Virus record (IMG/VR): IMGVR_UViG_3300031578_000168
Location: 1 to 36,378 of that record
DNA: 36,378 nucleotides
Direction: 5' to 3' (one strand)
Source of the DNA: a virus
The notes under the pieces are model-generated. The model did no database searches. It had not been told where the DNA came from and was given only the letters and a program-made list of their open reading frames with translations. The translations under genes were made by a program, and so were the position numbers. Below are positions 6,682 to 15,713 of the stretch, one piece after another. Positions within the stretch are counted from its first letter, which is position 1. Every line of letters starts with the position of its first letter.

Positions 6682-9255
6682 ATGGCAGACGAAACAGTAT
6701 CAAGTCAGGTATATAAATCAAGAGATCAAATTAGAAACCAAATTATTACTTTGTTAAAGCAATATTTGGAACTCGAGAATGTGGATTTAACGAAATCGTC
6801 TTTTTTATCTTTTATCGTTGATGCTCTTTCTACGTTGACAAGCAATACATTATTTTATCAAATCTCGGCATACAGGGAATTCTTTTTAACTAAAGCACAA
6901 CTACCTGAATCTATTTATAATCTTTCTGCATTTTTAGGATATAACCCAAGTGAAGCAACTTCATCACAAGCAAATGTTTTATTCACAATTCCATTTGGAT
7001 TTGAAGATACAATTACAGAATTTCAAATTCCAGAGGGATTTACTGTTACAGCTGAAGGCGATGTGGTATTCACTACATATTACTCAACAACGATTAAAGT
7101 TGTAAATAACTCACAGGTTACAATAACTATACGAGAAGGAAATAGAACTTATGTTCTTCCTGTAACATTAGAAGAATCCCAATTTGTATTTGTGTTGCCT
7201 TTTAGACAATTTTCATTGTCAGAACAAGAGTTTGCAGTACCGCAAGATTTACAACAATACCAATTTGTGTCTATTGATGTTCCTTTTACTGGCCAAATAT
7301 CAGAACAAACAGTTCAAGTAAAACCATCTGAGTCTGCTTCATATGAGAGTTATACAGAAGTTCCAAGTTTGTTTTTAATGGATGCAAATACAAAAGGATA
7401 TGTATCAAGAAGAACAGATTCGGGAATAAACCTACAATTCGGAAACGGATTGATTGGATATCAACCCGAAGCAGGTTCGACCATTCTTGTTAATTTATCT
7501 TTAACACAAGGTTCGGGTGGAAATGTTATTTCTGGATCAATAAAAAGTGGAGATAGAATTTACAACACAACAGATGCCGGTATAACTGAAATTGTTCAGT
7601 ACACTATTACCAATCCTGCTCCTGCCTTTGCTGGGGAAGATGAGGAATCTCTTGAAGAGATCAGACGAAATGCTATTATCAATATCTCTGCCCTGGAAAG
7701 AATTGTAACCGAAAACGACTTTATAAATGCAGATGTAATCATTGATAATTCTCCAATTGGCCCAAATTCGTTGCCTGTATTAAAACGGTCAGATTTGAAA
7801 GTGAATGAGATCGCGTTGTTTTCAACTATCTATTTTGCTGATGACTTGGTTCCTACGAGAGATGTGTTTGAAACATTTAACACTTTATATATTCCAAGAC
7901 AGACTGTTATTAATTTTGATGGAGTTGATTATTATACAGTATTCGATATTGAAATTGACCCTTTAAATTCAAATGCAGAATATACTTATATTATGTATCA
8001 GATTGAGCAAATTCCTTCATTGGTTACAAGCTACGGATCTGATTATGATTTATATGCTGATCTTCTGACTGTTGAAAGGTCTGGTTTGACAGCAACATAT
8101 ACATTGGATTATAAATCTACAGAGGTTGATTCAATTACAACTACCTGTACAATGGAAATTTCAGAAACGGGTGCTTCATATAATATGACAAATGACGGCA
8201 CAGCGTTCGTTTACTACTTTGCAAATAATCAAGCTATCCCAAAGGGTGAATTGACTTACTTCTTCACTATAAGTCATCCTACAGAAGGAACTATCGCTCA
8301 ATACTCAACACAGTTTATATTTAGACAAGACTTGAGTGATTTTACAATGTCAGATGTTGTTCAGTCAGATTCAACATCATATATTGTATATGATATTCCT
8401 ACGGTGGAAAAGGATTATTATGATAGTATAAACCAAAGAGATTTTGAATTACAAGTAATGCAGCAATTGCTTACAACTCTAACATTTAAAGATTACAGAA
8501 TGTTAACTGACTTTGTTAATTTTAAATTTTCAAATACTACAGGTATTCTGCGTAATATGCAACTAAATGATGTGGACTTGTTACCTGTATTGTCAATTAA
8601 ATGTAATATGCCATTGCTTCCAACTGAGGGTGATAGATATATTGTCGGAACAGGCAGTACCGGAGATTGGGCAACCCATGAGGATGATGTGGCTACATAT
8701 ACAAAGCAAGTAACCAGCGTTACAACTGATACTACGAGTATTATAGATACGACTGCGGTCATTGATGCAACAACTATTATTGATACGACTGCTATTATAC
8801 ACACAACCGTGACCACAGATACAACCAGTTATTTATGGATTTATACTGAACCAAAAAGCGATCAAATGGTTTATGTAGTCAGTGAAGATTATAAGTATAT
8901 ATTTTCAGACCCTGGTTGGGTAAAACCAGAGTATATGATTCCGCTTCAAATTTCTCTTGATGTATTCAGGGAATCTACATACACAAGTTCGTTAGGAGCT
9001 TTAACTCAAGCAATTCGAGAGGCGTTGGTTGCAGCATTTGCGGAAAGATTTGGTATCAATGCTGAAATTTACAGATCTGAAATTGTGGATGTTGTTCAAA
9101 GTGTTGATGGGGTTGATCATTGTCGTTTGATTGCTCCAGAATCAAGTATCTTTTTCAACTTTGATATTGATACATTTACACAAACAGAATTGTTGGAATA
9201 TGCACCAGAGTATGTTTATTTTACAGAAGATGATATAGCAATCAGGATATTCTAA
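6682..9255 (+). CDS. Baseplate wedge protein, T4 gp6-like (Baseplate_J type)
   Basis: This 857-residue protein has the layout of gp6: an N-terminal helical region (to about 95), a beta-rich FQIPEGFTVTAEGD segment, and a core around GNGLIGYQPEAGS and AGEDEESLEEIRRNA that is typical of Baseplate_J proteins. The C-terminal part includes the RESTYTSSLGALTQAI segment. gp6 forms the ring that holds the wedges together. A clear GGAGA site precedes the ATG. A stretch of six imperfect hexapeptide repeats (residues 680-715) interrupts the C-terminal part and has no counterpart that I know of in gp6. Confidence 0.85.
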   Translation: MADETVSSQVYKSRDQIRNQIITLLKQYLELENVDLTKSSFLSFIVDALSTLTSNTLFYQISAYREFFLTKAQLPESIYNLSAFLGYNPSEATSSQANVLFTIPFGFEDTITEFQIPEGFTVTAEGDVVFTTYYSTTIKVVNNSQVTITIREGNRTYVLPVTLEESQFVFVLPFRQFSLSEQEFAVPQDLQQYQFVSIDVPFTGQISEQTVQVKPSESASYESYTEVPSLFLMDANTKGYVSRRTDSGINLQFGNGLIGYQPEAGSTILVNLSLTQGSGGNVISGSIKSGDRIYNTTDAGITEIVQYTITNPAPAFAGEDEESLEEIRRNAIINISALERIVTENDFINADVIIDNSPIGPNSLPVLKRSDLKVNEIALFSTIYFADDLVPTRDVFETFNTLYIPRQTVINFDGVDYYTVFDIEIDPLNSNAEYTYIMYQIEQIPSLVTSYGSDYDLYADLLTVERSGLTATYTLDYKSTEVDSITTTCTMEISETGASYNMTNDGTAFVYYFANNQAIPKGELTYFFTISHPTEGTIAQYSTQFIFRQDLSDFTMSDVVQSDSTSYIVYDIPTVEKDYYDSINQRDFELQVMQQLLTTLTFKDYRMLTDFVNFKFSNTTGILRNMQLNDVDLLPVLSIKCNMPLLPTEGDRYIVGTGSTGDWATHEDDVATYTKQVTSVTTDTTSIIDTTAVIDATTIIDTTAIIHTTVTTDTTSYLWIYTEPKSDQMVYVVSEDYKYIFSDPGWVKPEYMIPLQISLDVFRESTYTSSLGALTQAIREALVAAFAERFGINAEIYRSEIVDVVQSVDGVDHCRLIAPESSIFFNFDIDTFTQTELLEYAPEYVYFTEDDIAIRIF
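8719..8826 (+). repeat. Six tandem 18-bp units encoding hexapeptide repeats in the gp6-like protein
   Basis: The units translate as VTTDTT, SIIDTT, AVIDAT, TIIDTT, AIIHTT and VTTDTT, with consensus x(I/V/T)(I/T)(D/H)(T/A)T. At DNA level the repeat is imperfect but the 18-base period is clear around repeated GATACGACT blocks. It lies between two conserved parts of the protein and may form a small beta-solenoid or a flexible thorn. It could change length by slippage. Confidence 0.8.
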
Positions 9256-9256
9256 T

Positions 9257-10378
9257 ATGCAAATATTATATGATAAAGTAGATCCAAACTACAATCAGTT
9301 AAAACGATTTATTACAACAAGTGCAGCAAGAGAACTGTCCGCACTTTCTGAACCTTGCTATTATCCGAAAACAAAAAGATTCTATTTTGAGCTTTTAAAT
9401 ATCTTAAAAATTAAAGATAAAGATATGAAAGAGTTTGTAAAAAGAACATATAAAGGCACAAAAGCAGAAAAGTTCCAATTAACAAATGATGTGGGAACTA
9501 ACATTTTGGTGTTTGTTATGCACTACTTTTTAGAGCATAGGGATCAAGCTGCTTTTCAGGCTGGAATGGCATATTTTATGGTAATTCAATATTCTCGCCT
9601 TATGCACAAACAAATAAAATATTGTTACCCTGATACATTCAAATATACACTCGATACGTTGACAAGAACTCATTTGTTTTTTAGAGAGAAATCAATCCCA
9701 AACAGTTTATACTATTTAGCAAATCAGATGCAATCTAATTACAAAGATGATATTAAAAATTGGGATATTGATAGAATTATTGCCTTTTTGAGTGCTGCAA
9801 GAACCAGAATCTCACAGAGCGTTAAAAGTTTTGCTGAAGCGTATTATAGAAATAGACAAGCTGGTTCGGCGATCAAAACACAAGGTGAAATATCTGACGA
9901 TGATGACTCAAACAATTATCAATATCAGGTATTAGAGAAAGGACAGAAAATCGTTGATGATCTCACAAAGAAAATTACATCATATAAGATCATTGATAGG
10001 AAAGCATTTGATGAAGCAAAGAAAATAAGTAAAGTAAAAACATCAATTGCAACCATAATTGCAAATGGTATCACAAATGAAAAACATTATAATAATGTGA
10101 AAATTGCGTTACAATTATTTGTTAAAGAAGCTAAAGCTGTTGATATGGTTTGTGGTGATGGGTTTTATATCTACGTGAAAAGACTCATGGCTGTTAAAAG
10201 AACGGTCGCTCAATTATATTTCAAAGCTCAAATAAACATACTTCTCACAGAGGTTTTAAAAGATGCTGGGCAACTTAAAACATATGAGAAGTACACGTCT
10301 CAAACTCAATTCATTATAAACTCCTTCTTAGCATTTTATCTTACAATAATGGTAAGAAGAAGTGTCTGCAATGTTTAA
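9257..10378 (+). CDS. Unknown virion-associated protein, 373 aa
   Basis: The start follows the gp6 stop by one base, with an AGGAT site inside the preceding gene. The protein appears largely alpha-helical. It is basic, with an acidic SDDDDSNN linker near residue 210 that divides it into two helical parts. No catalytic motif is recognisable. As the last gene of the plus-strand tail operon it is probably a baseplate or tail assembly component. Its stop codon shares the bases TTAA with the stop of the convergent gp48/54-like gene. Confidence 0.55.
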   Translation: MQILYDKVDPNYNQLKRFITTSAARELSALSEPCYYPKTKRFYFELLNILKIKDKDMKEFVKRTYKGTKAEKFQLTNDVGTNILVFVMHYFLEHRDQAAFQAGMAYFMVIQYSRLMHKQIKYCYPDTFKYTLDTLTRTHLFFREKSIPNSLYYLANQMQSNYKDDIKNWDIDRIIAFLSAARTRISQSVKSFAEAYYRNRQAGSAIKTQGEISDDDDSNNYQYQVLEKGQKIVDDLTKKITSYKIIDRKAFDEAKKISKVKTSIATIIANGITNEKHYNNVKIALQLFVKEAKAVDMVCGDGFYIYVKRLMAVKRTVAQLYFKAQINILLTEVLKDAGQLKTYEKYTSQTQFIINSFLAFYLTIMVRRSVCNV

Positions 10379-11676
10379 TTAAAAGAAGGAAATCTAGCCA
10401 CTATATCGTCGTATGTTTTCTTTACGGCAGTAGTAACTCTATTTGGGGGATTATCCTTTTGTTCATCTGTAAGTTCTTCTTTTGTAGGAGCTTGATTTTT
10501 AGTTATCAGTTGATCCTGTTGCTGAGCCAATAATCTTGACTCAGTTTCACGCCTTTGTCTTGTACTTGTTAATTGATCTTCCAATGTGTATTGTAAAGGC
10601 GTTGTACTAAAATTTTGTACTCCCTTTTTTTCCCAATCAGTTTCATGTATCATTGTATCAAGGTATGTTGATAAAGTAGGTCTTCCACTATTAATATTTG
10701 GTGCAGCTAACATACTATTAAATAAACTTCCAAACTCAATTCTTATATCAACTATTCCCAATGTTTGTCTGTAAGAAATTTGTTGTTGATCACCACCTTT
10801 AATAACAGTTATGTTTGAAATAAACGCGGGGTCTAAATCATATATACCAGGCGATTGAATCCTATGAATGAATGGCCAACTGAATGTAATCCCATCTGTT
10901 GAAACCGGCATTGCTAACAACATTATTGCTGCCATTGGAGCGGCTATGTATTTTTCTGTTGCATCTCTACTTCCTGGAGCTGGATTATAAAGTCTAACTG
11001 TCATTGTATATGAAGGTTGAAATGCGCTTCCTTTCCAAACCATAGGAAAATCAATTCTTGATCCCGCCATTAATTTGGAAACAACATCAATACCGCCTGT
11101 AATACTTTTAGGCAAAACAGCTCTTGCAGCACTTCCGATCATTCCACCAACGCCTCTAATAGCATTTGCAGCTGTTTCCCCCATTGCGCCGGTGCCTGCT
11201 AAATCTCCCAGAATTTTATCAGCAACTTCGCCCATATCTCTGGCGCCACGAATCTGTGCTAATGATGCAGCAGCATCTGAACCTACAGTAGTTAGTCCTT
11301 GTAAAAAGTTTTCTCCATACTCATTTGTAAATGAGTCAGTTGGAAAGCTATCAGCTTGATATGCAAGAACTAAACATCCTTCCGGACCACCCCCATTAAT
11401 TGCATGTTTGGGTTGTGATAAACCAAATCCGTGTGCATTTAACAAACTCGTATATGTTAAATTATTCTTTTTTCCACTACCTCTAAAATATGCCTGTCTT
11501 TTAAATAATGTTAATCCTTTTGTAAATGACGGAATTCCTGGAAATATTCTTGCGATGGGCATTGAATTTTCCATGACAATTTGAGATCTGTCATACATAG
11601 AATCATCCGCAAGATTCCCCGGAGGTAATCCAATTGTATAATCAATGGTTCTATTTTTAGTTACTGTTCTTGCCAT
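10375..11676 (-). CDS. Tail-tube-associated baseplate protein, gp48/gp54-like
   Basis: Residues about 205-325 have a pattern typical of tube initiator/cap proteins: FPMVWKGSAFQPSYTMTVRL, then a PMAAIMLLAMPVSTDG segment and DPAFISNITVIKGGDQQQ followed by IEFGSLFNSML. Before this is an Ala/Gly-rich helical region (about 135-190), and a Gln/Arg-rich tail follows. In T4 gp48 and gp54 cap the hub and start tube assembly. They lie directly downstream of the tape measure gene gp29, as here. A GGAGAC site precedes the ATG. Confidence in the exact counterpart is moderate. Confidence 0.6.
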   Translation of the reverse strand: MARTVTKNRTIDYTIGLPPGNLADDSMYDRSQIVMENSMPIARIFPGIPSFTKGLTLFKRQAYFRGSGKKNNLTYTSLLNAHGFGLSQPKHAINGGGPEGCLVLAYQADSFPTDSFTNEYGENFLQGLTTVGSDAAASLAQIRGARDMGEVADKILGDLAGTGAMGETAANAIRGVGGMIGSAARAVLPKSITGGIDVVSKLMAGSRIDFPMVWKGSAFQPSYTMTVRLYNPAPGSRDATEKYIAAPMAAIMLLAMPVSTDGITFSWPFIHRIQSPGIYDLDPAFISNITVIKGGDQQQISYRQTLGIVDIRIEFGSLFNSMLAAPNINSGRPTLSTYLDTMIHETDWEKKGVQNFSTTPLQYTLEDQLTSTRQRRETESRLLAQQQDQLITKNQAPTKEELTDEQKDNPPNRVTTAVKKTYDDIVARFPSFN

Positions 11677-11679
11677 TTT

Positions 11680-14600
11680 TTAGTCTCCGTCTACCTCACC
11701 AGGTATAATCAATCTGTTGTATTCTCCTCCGATATAATCCACTGCTGCTTGTCCTTGGTTCATCACATTGGTTGTTGTGTTATTTACACTATTCACGACA
11801 TTGTTAGAGGTTGCAACTACTGTGCCTTTAAGTTCTTTTGCAATTTGATCTCTATTTTGTACTGCTTTTTCTGCAGCATCTAATGTTGCTTTTGCTTGTT
11901 TATTTGCTGCGTACACACCCATTGCTACTTTTCGTTTTGCAAGTTCTGCTTTATCGCCATAGTTTCTTTCGAGTTTTTCTGTCATTGACAAATCATCATA
12001 ATTGACATATGGCATATCAACAGCTAATCCGCGAGAAGATTGATATTCAGCAAATCTGTCTTGAACTTGCTCGTCAGTTAGAGGTACATATGACTTGTTG
12101 GATGTTAAGAATTTTAGAAATTCTTTTTCTCGTTTCTTTCCATATCCTTTGGCACTTGTACCCAGACCTTTTCCGCCCATGCCAATCCAGTTACTCCATT
12201 TGCCTCTATTCTTTTTTATAAAAGCTTTTCTCGCTTGTGCAAGGGTTTTTGGGGAATATTTCATGTACTTTTCGATATTGGTCATCATGTGCTCTTTTTG
12301 ACCTGCTGCAATAGCAGACATATTTCTTCGGCCAAATGTTCCAACATCTTCTTGCCAATCTTTACCTGTACCTATTTTAGCACCAAGATGGGTTTTCATC
12401 TGCCCCTCAAACCCCAGTCGTCCACCTTCTCTCGCTGCTTGAGATGCAGTTGATGTCTTATCTTGTACTGTACCTACATATGCTCTATCCTTTTCATCCT
12501 GTTTAGTTAACCATCCCTGGATACTTTTAGTGATCCCAAGCATCTCATCTAACTGTTTACCTAATTCATATCCTGCATAACCAGCGGCCGCAACAGCACC
12601 AACGCCTCCAAGAGTTTTTAGAACTGTTGGATTTGAAAGAAAGCTGCCAACGCCTTTGGCCATTGTGCTTATCATCCCTGCTGCTATTGGACCACCTACT
12701 TTGAATAAATCTGCAATTGCAGGTCCTATACTTTTGGTGATAAAACCTGTTATTCCCCCACCCATCATCATAAGCAAAGGACCAAGACGTTTTATGAATC
12801 CGAGGATTCCGCCACCCCCACCAAACAAACCAAAAAGACCTGTTTTGGCTTTGTTGTAATTTTTCTTCAAACCTTCTCGTATCCTTTCCATTTTTGCGGC
12901 ACGCTTTTCTTTGGCAATAGCTTTCTTTTCCAATGCGAGTTTCTTTTGAGCTTTTTTGATTAATTTTGCAGCTATCTTTTGTGCTTGTTTTGCTCTTCTG
13001 TCTCTCCTTCTTTGGATCTCTTTTGCTACTGATGCTTGATGTTTTTCAAGTTTCATTTTTCTGGCATGATCTTTTTTCGCTTGCTCATATTGTTTCTTTG
13101 TCATTTTTGCAGCGGAGACTTCTTCATGTTCTTCTTTTGCTGCCTCTTTTGCTGCCTCTCCAATATTCCCAGCAATCATTACAGGCATCGCACTATGTTT
13201 TACTGCAAGTTTTGCCATACCTTTTGGCATATATTTCTGATACTCTTCTTCACTTTGACTTGCACGGATCGCTTGTTCTGATCCGTATATGTTTTCCATG
13301 TATCCTTTTGAAAGTCCTGCTAAACCAATCGGTTTTCCAGCTTGTCTCATAAGAATACTTTTCTTAGCCCCACCCCAAAAACCTTTTATCTTATCAGAAA
13401 CTGATTTCGATTGTGCTTTTTTTCTTGCTTTAAAATCTGCCTTACTTTCACCAATTTCTTTTCTCATTCCCCTGGTTGCAAACGGTGCAGCTGCAAGGCG
13501 TGTACCCAAACTTCCAGTTCCAGCAATAAGGGAATTTGTGAACCCCCTCATCATTTTAAAGATTGACCATTTTCCTGATGAAATTCCAGCTATTGCTTTG
13601 TATTTCGTTCCGGTTATTGCAGTGGATAGATGTCTTACGGCCTCGGCTGTTGCTCTTGTGTATGTAGCAATAGCATCAAGCCTATACATTGAACCTGTAT
13701 ATAAGGTACCAATGTTATCACTCATTGCTGAGAAGGGTTGTTTCGATTTCGATAGATGTCTTGTATATCCACCTCTGGTTTTAAAGAAACCATAAACTGG
13801 ACTCCACGCTCTTCCCAATACATTCTTTAGTATCTTCGCTGTATATAGAGATGTTCTCATTATCGGATGCTCAATGAGCATCTTTTGCCATACTTGTTGC
13901 CAAGTTCCTATCTGTGCACCAATCGCTGACTGAATTGCAAGCAATGATCTCAGCATACGTTTTTCTGCTGGCTCTTCATATTGTGATTGGACTTCCTCCA
14001 ACGCTCTCATGAAACCTTTAAACATACCTACTTTTTGTTGCGAATGAACATCACCAATATATGTGTCCATTTTTGCAAGAGCACTGGTTTGGAACTTAAC
14101 AGATGATGTTGCTAATGCTTGTGATACGGATATTTGATCATCCATCCGTTTCAATAGTTTATCAACCGGCATTACAACTTCGGCGGCATGTAGTCGAGCG
14201 ACACCTCCCTTCTCAACAACACCACCCCTTGCCATATGTGGAATTTTTTCTTTTGATTTCTTGTTTATTGAAATTGAAGCTCGGTCCACCTCTTTTGATG
14301 CCTTGCTTCTTCCAGTTACAAACCCTTTTATTCCTCTACCTAATCCACTCAGGGCATTACCGATGTTTGTTTTCATTTTATCTACTGCAGTTTTGAATAC
14401 ATCGGTTTCCATAAATCTAGAAATGTAATAACCAAAAATTGGACCTGTTGTTTTTGATAAAGCCATTGCTACCATTTTTTGAGGATCGTATTTAACCTCA
14501 TCCTGCATGGCTCTTCTCATTTGAGCAAGAGTTGATCCTGTTCCTTTTGCTAAATTCATAGCAATTGAAGAAAATCCCTTTCCCATGTCTCCGACTGTAC

Positions 14601-14817
14601 TACTTAACTTTCTCAAAACATCATTCATAGAGGATTGAATGGCACTAAGATCCTCACCGGTTGATACCTTGGTATCAATTTCGCTCATTTTTTGATCAAT
14701 CTGTTTTTGCATATTCGAGATCGCACGACTTACATTACTAATCTCAGATATACGTTGATCTTTGCTGTCAGCAGACGCTGTAATACTTCCAGGTCTTCTT
14801 GTTGTTTCGTCAGCCAT
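11680..14817 (-). CDS. Tail tape measure protein, 1045 aa
   Basis: Length, long helical and coiled-coil stretches, and hydrophobic Ala/Gly-rich segments (about 685-760) fit a tape measure protein, which sets tail length and is ejected with DNA. An ARGGVVEKGGVARLH...AEVVMPVDKLL motif at residues 196-222 resembles the GGiv...GE.G.EaviPl motif common in tape measure proteins. A very basic Lys/Ala-rich coiled coil spans about 565-660. The gene lies between the HExxH protein and the gp48/54-like gene, the place of gp29 in T4. A GAGG site precedes the ATG. Confidence 0.8.
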   Translation of the reverse strand: MADETTRRPGSITASADSKDQRISEISNVSRAISNMQKQIDQKMSEIDTKVSTGEDLSAIQSSMNDVLRKLSSTVGDMGKGFSSIAMNLAKGTGSTLAQMRRAMQDEVKYDPQKMVAMALSKTTGPIFGYYISRFMETDVFKTAVDKMKTNIGNALSGLGRGIKGFVTGRSKASKEVDRASISINKKSKEKIPHMARGGVVEKGGVARLHAAEVVMPVDKLLKRMDDQISVSQALATSSVKFQTSALAKMDTYIGDVHSQQKVGMFKGFMRALEEVQSQYEEPAEKRMLRSLLAIQSAIGAQIGTWQQVWQKMLIEHPIMRTSLYTAKILKNVLGRAWSPVYGFFKTRGGYTRHLSKSKQPFSAMSDNIGTLYTGSMYRLDAIATYTRATAEAVRHLSTAITGTKYKAIAGISSGKWSIFKMMRGFTNSLIAGTGSLGTRLAAAPFATRGMRKEIGESKADFKARKKAQSKSVSDKIKGFWGGAKKSILMRQAGKPIGLAGLSKGYMENIYGSEQAIRASQSEEEYQKYMPKGMAKLAVKHSAMPVMIAGNIGEAAKEAAKEEHEEVSAAKMTKKQYEQAKKDHARKMKLEKHQASVAKEIQRRRDRRAKQAQKIAAKLIKKAQKKLALEKKAIAKEKRAAKMERIREGLKKNYNKAKTGLFGLFGGGGGILGFIKRLGPLLMMMGGGITGFITKSIGPAIADLFKVGGPIAAGMISTMAKGVGSFLSNPTVLKTLGGVGAVAAAGYAGYELGKQLDEMLGITKSIQGWLTKQDEKDRAYVGTVQDKTSTASQAAREGGRLGFEGQMKTHLGAKIGTGKDWQEDVGTFGRRNMSAIAAGQKEHMMTNIEKYMKYSPKTLAQARKAFIKKNRGKWSNWIGMGGKGLGTSAKGYGKKREKEFLKFLTSNKSYVPLTDEQVQDRFAEYQSSRGLAVDMPYVNYDDLSMTEKLERNYGDKAELAKRKVAMGVYAANKQAKATLDAAEKAVQNRDQIAKELKGTVVATSNNVVNSVNNTTTNVMNQGQAAVDYIGGEYNRLIIPGEVDGD

Positions 14818-14829
14818 TTAATAGTCCTC

Positions 14830-15711
14830 TTAAGCTATGATTTGAAATAGTTTTTTCACTACAGAGTCATGTGGATTCATTTCAACAAATACACATGCTA
14901 CTTCTGATAGTGAAATTAGTTCTTGCATGGGTGTTGTGTATTGATTTCTCTTTCCAAATGCGTTTAAATATGCAGCATTTAGTGATGTGAACATCATTTG
15001 GTATTTTCTTATGTTTTTTAATAGAGATGGCATGTGCATAATCATCAATTTTAAGGCAACAACCATATCTGTCAATCTCTGGTCAAAGTCCTCTGGTGCT
15101 AATGTTGTATCTGCACCAAATAATTTAGCAATTAGTCGATAATAGTTTCCAAGATCTTTATTTGCATATTCTGGACCTCGTCTTTCCAAATTTGCAATGT
15201 ATTTCATCAATTCACTGACCTTTTTTGGATCTGGATAATTTACCCCAAAATAGGAATCAACGAATTGTGTATAATATGCGTGTAAATACCTAAAAAATGT
15301 ACTTGTGAATTTGGAAAAATTCCTTCCTGCTGATAAATGCATACATTCATGCATTGTTGTGGAAACAAGATCATTGTTTGCAGCTGTTCCAATTATAGAA
15401 ACGGCATGCTCGATCAATACAACTACTTTTTTATCTTTGACATGATAAAATCCAAGAATATACTTATCTGGGTCTCCTGTTAATTTCTTTTTGATAAAAG
15501 AAAACAGGTTCTTTGACTTGTAACATGGCATTACAAGCTTTTTCTGTACTAAACTTTCTATTTGTGCCGTTACCTGACTTCCTTTTGATGATTTTGCAAA
15601 TGCCTCAACAAACTTTGCTTTTAGAGAATCTGAGGAATAGAATTTACTCCCATCTATTGTAGTTTCAAGAGAAAGTGATAAAGGCATAGCCATTAGTTCT
15701 TGAATTTCCAT
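14830..15711 (-). CDS. HExxH zinc metalloprotease-like protein, 293 aa
   Basis: The motif HECMH at residues 121-125 is the HExxH zinc-binding signature. A glutamate in the segment LISLSEVACVFVE (near 267) could be the third metal ligand. The rest is helical. It lies between terminase and the tape measure protein, where T4 has gp28 (order 27-28-29-48). T4 gp28 has historically been reported as a zinc-dependent glutamyl hydrolase of the baseplate hub, so equivalence is possible but no direct similarity is shown here. It could cut a tail or capsid protein, or host cell wall during entry. The ATG has a GGGG-type site. Confidence 0.6.
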   Translation of the reverse strand: MEIQELMAMPLSLSLETTIDGSKFYSSDSLKAKFVEAFAKSSKGSQVTAQIESLVQKKLVMPCYKSKNLFSFIKKKLTGDPDKYILGFYHVKDKKVVVLIEHAVSIIGTAANNDLVSTTMHECMHLSAGRNFSKFTSTFFRYLHAYYTQFVDSYFGVNYPDPKKVSELMKYIANLERRGPEYANKDLGNYYRLIAKLFGADTTLAPEDFDQRLTDMVVALKLMIMHMPSLLKNIRKYQMMFTSLNAAYLNAFGKRNQYTTPMQELISLSEVACVFVEMNPHDSVVKKLFQIIA

Positions 15712-15713
15712 GT

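Noticed and set aside
8493-8816. Minus-strand open frame rich in Val and Ile opposite the gp6-like gene
   Set aside because: It is the antisense reading of the tandem hexapeptide repeat; no start signals.
12095-13795. Several hydrophobic plus-strand open frames opposite the tape measure gene
   Set aside because: Antisense shadows of Lys- and Ala-rich coding sequence (reading as Phe/Leu/Cys-rich), with no ribosome binding sites or promoter-like elements.
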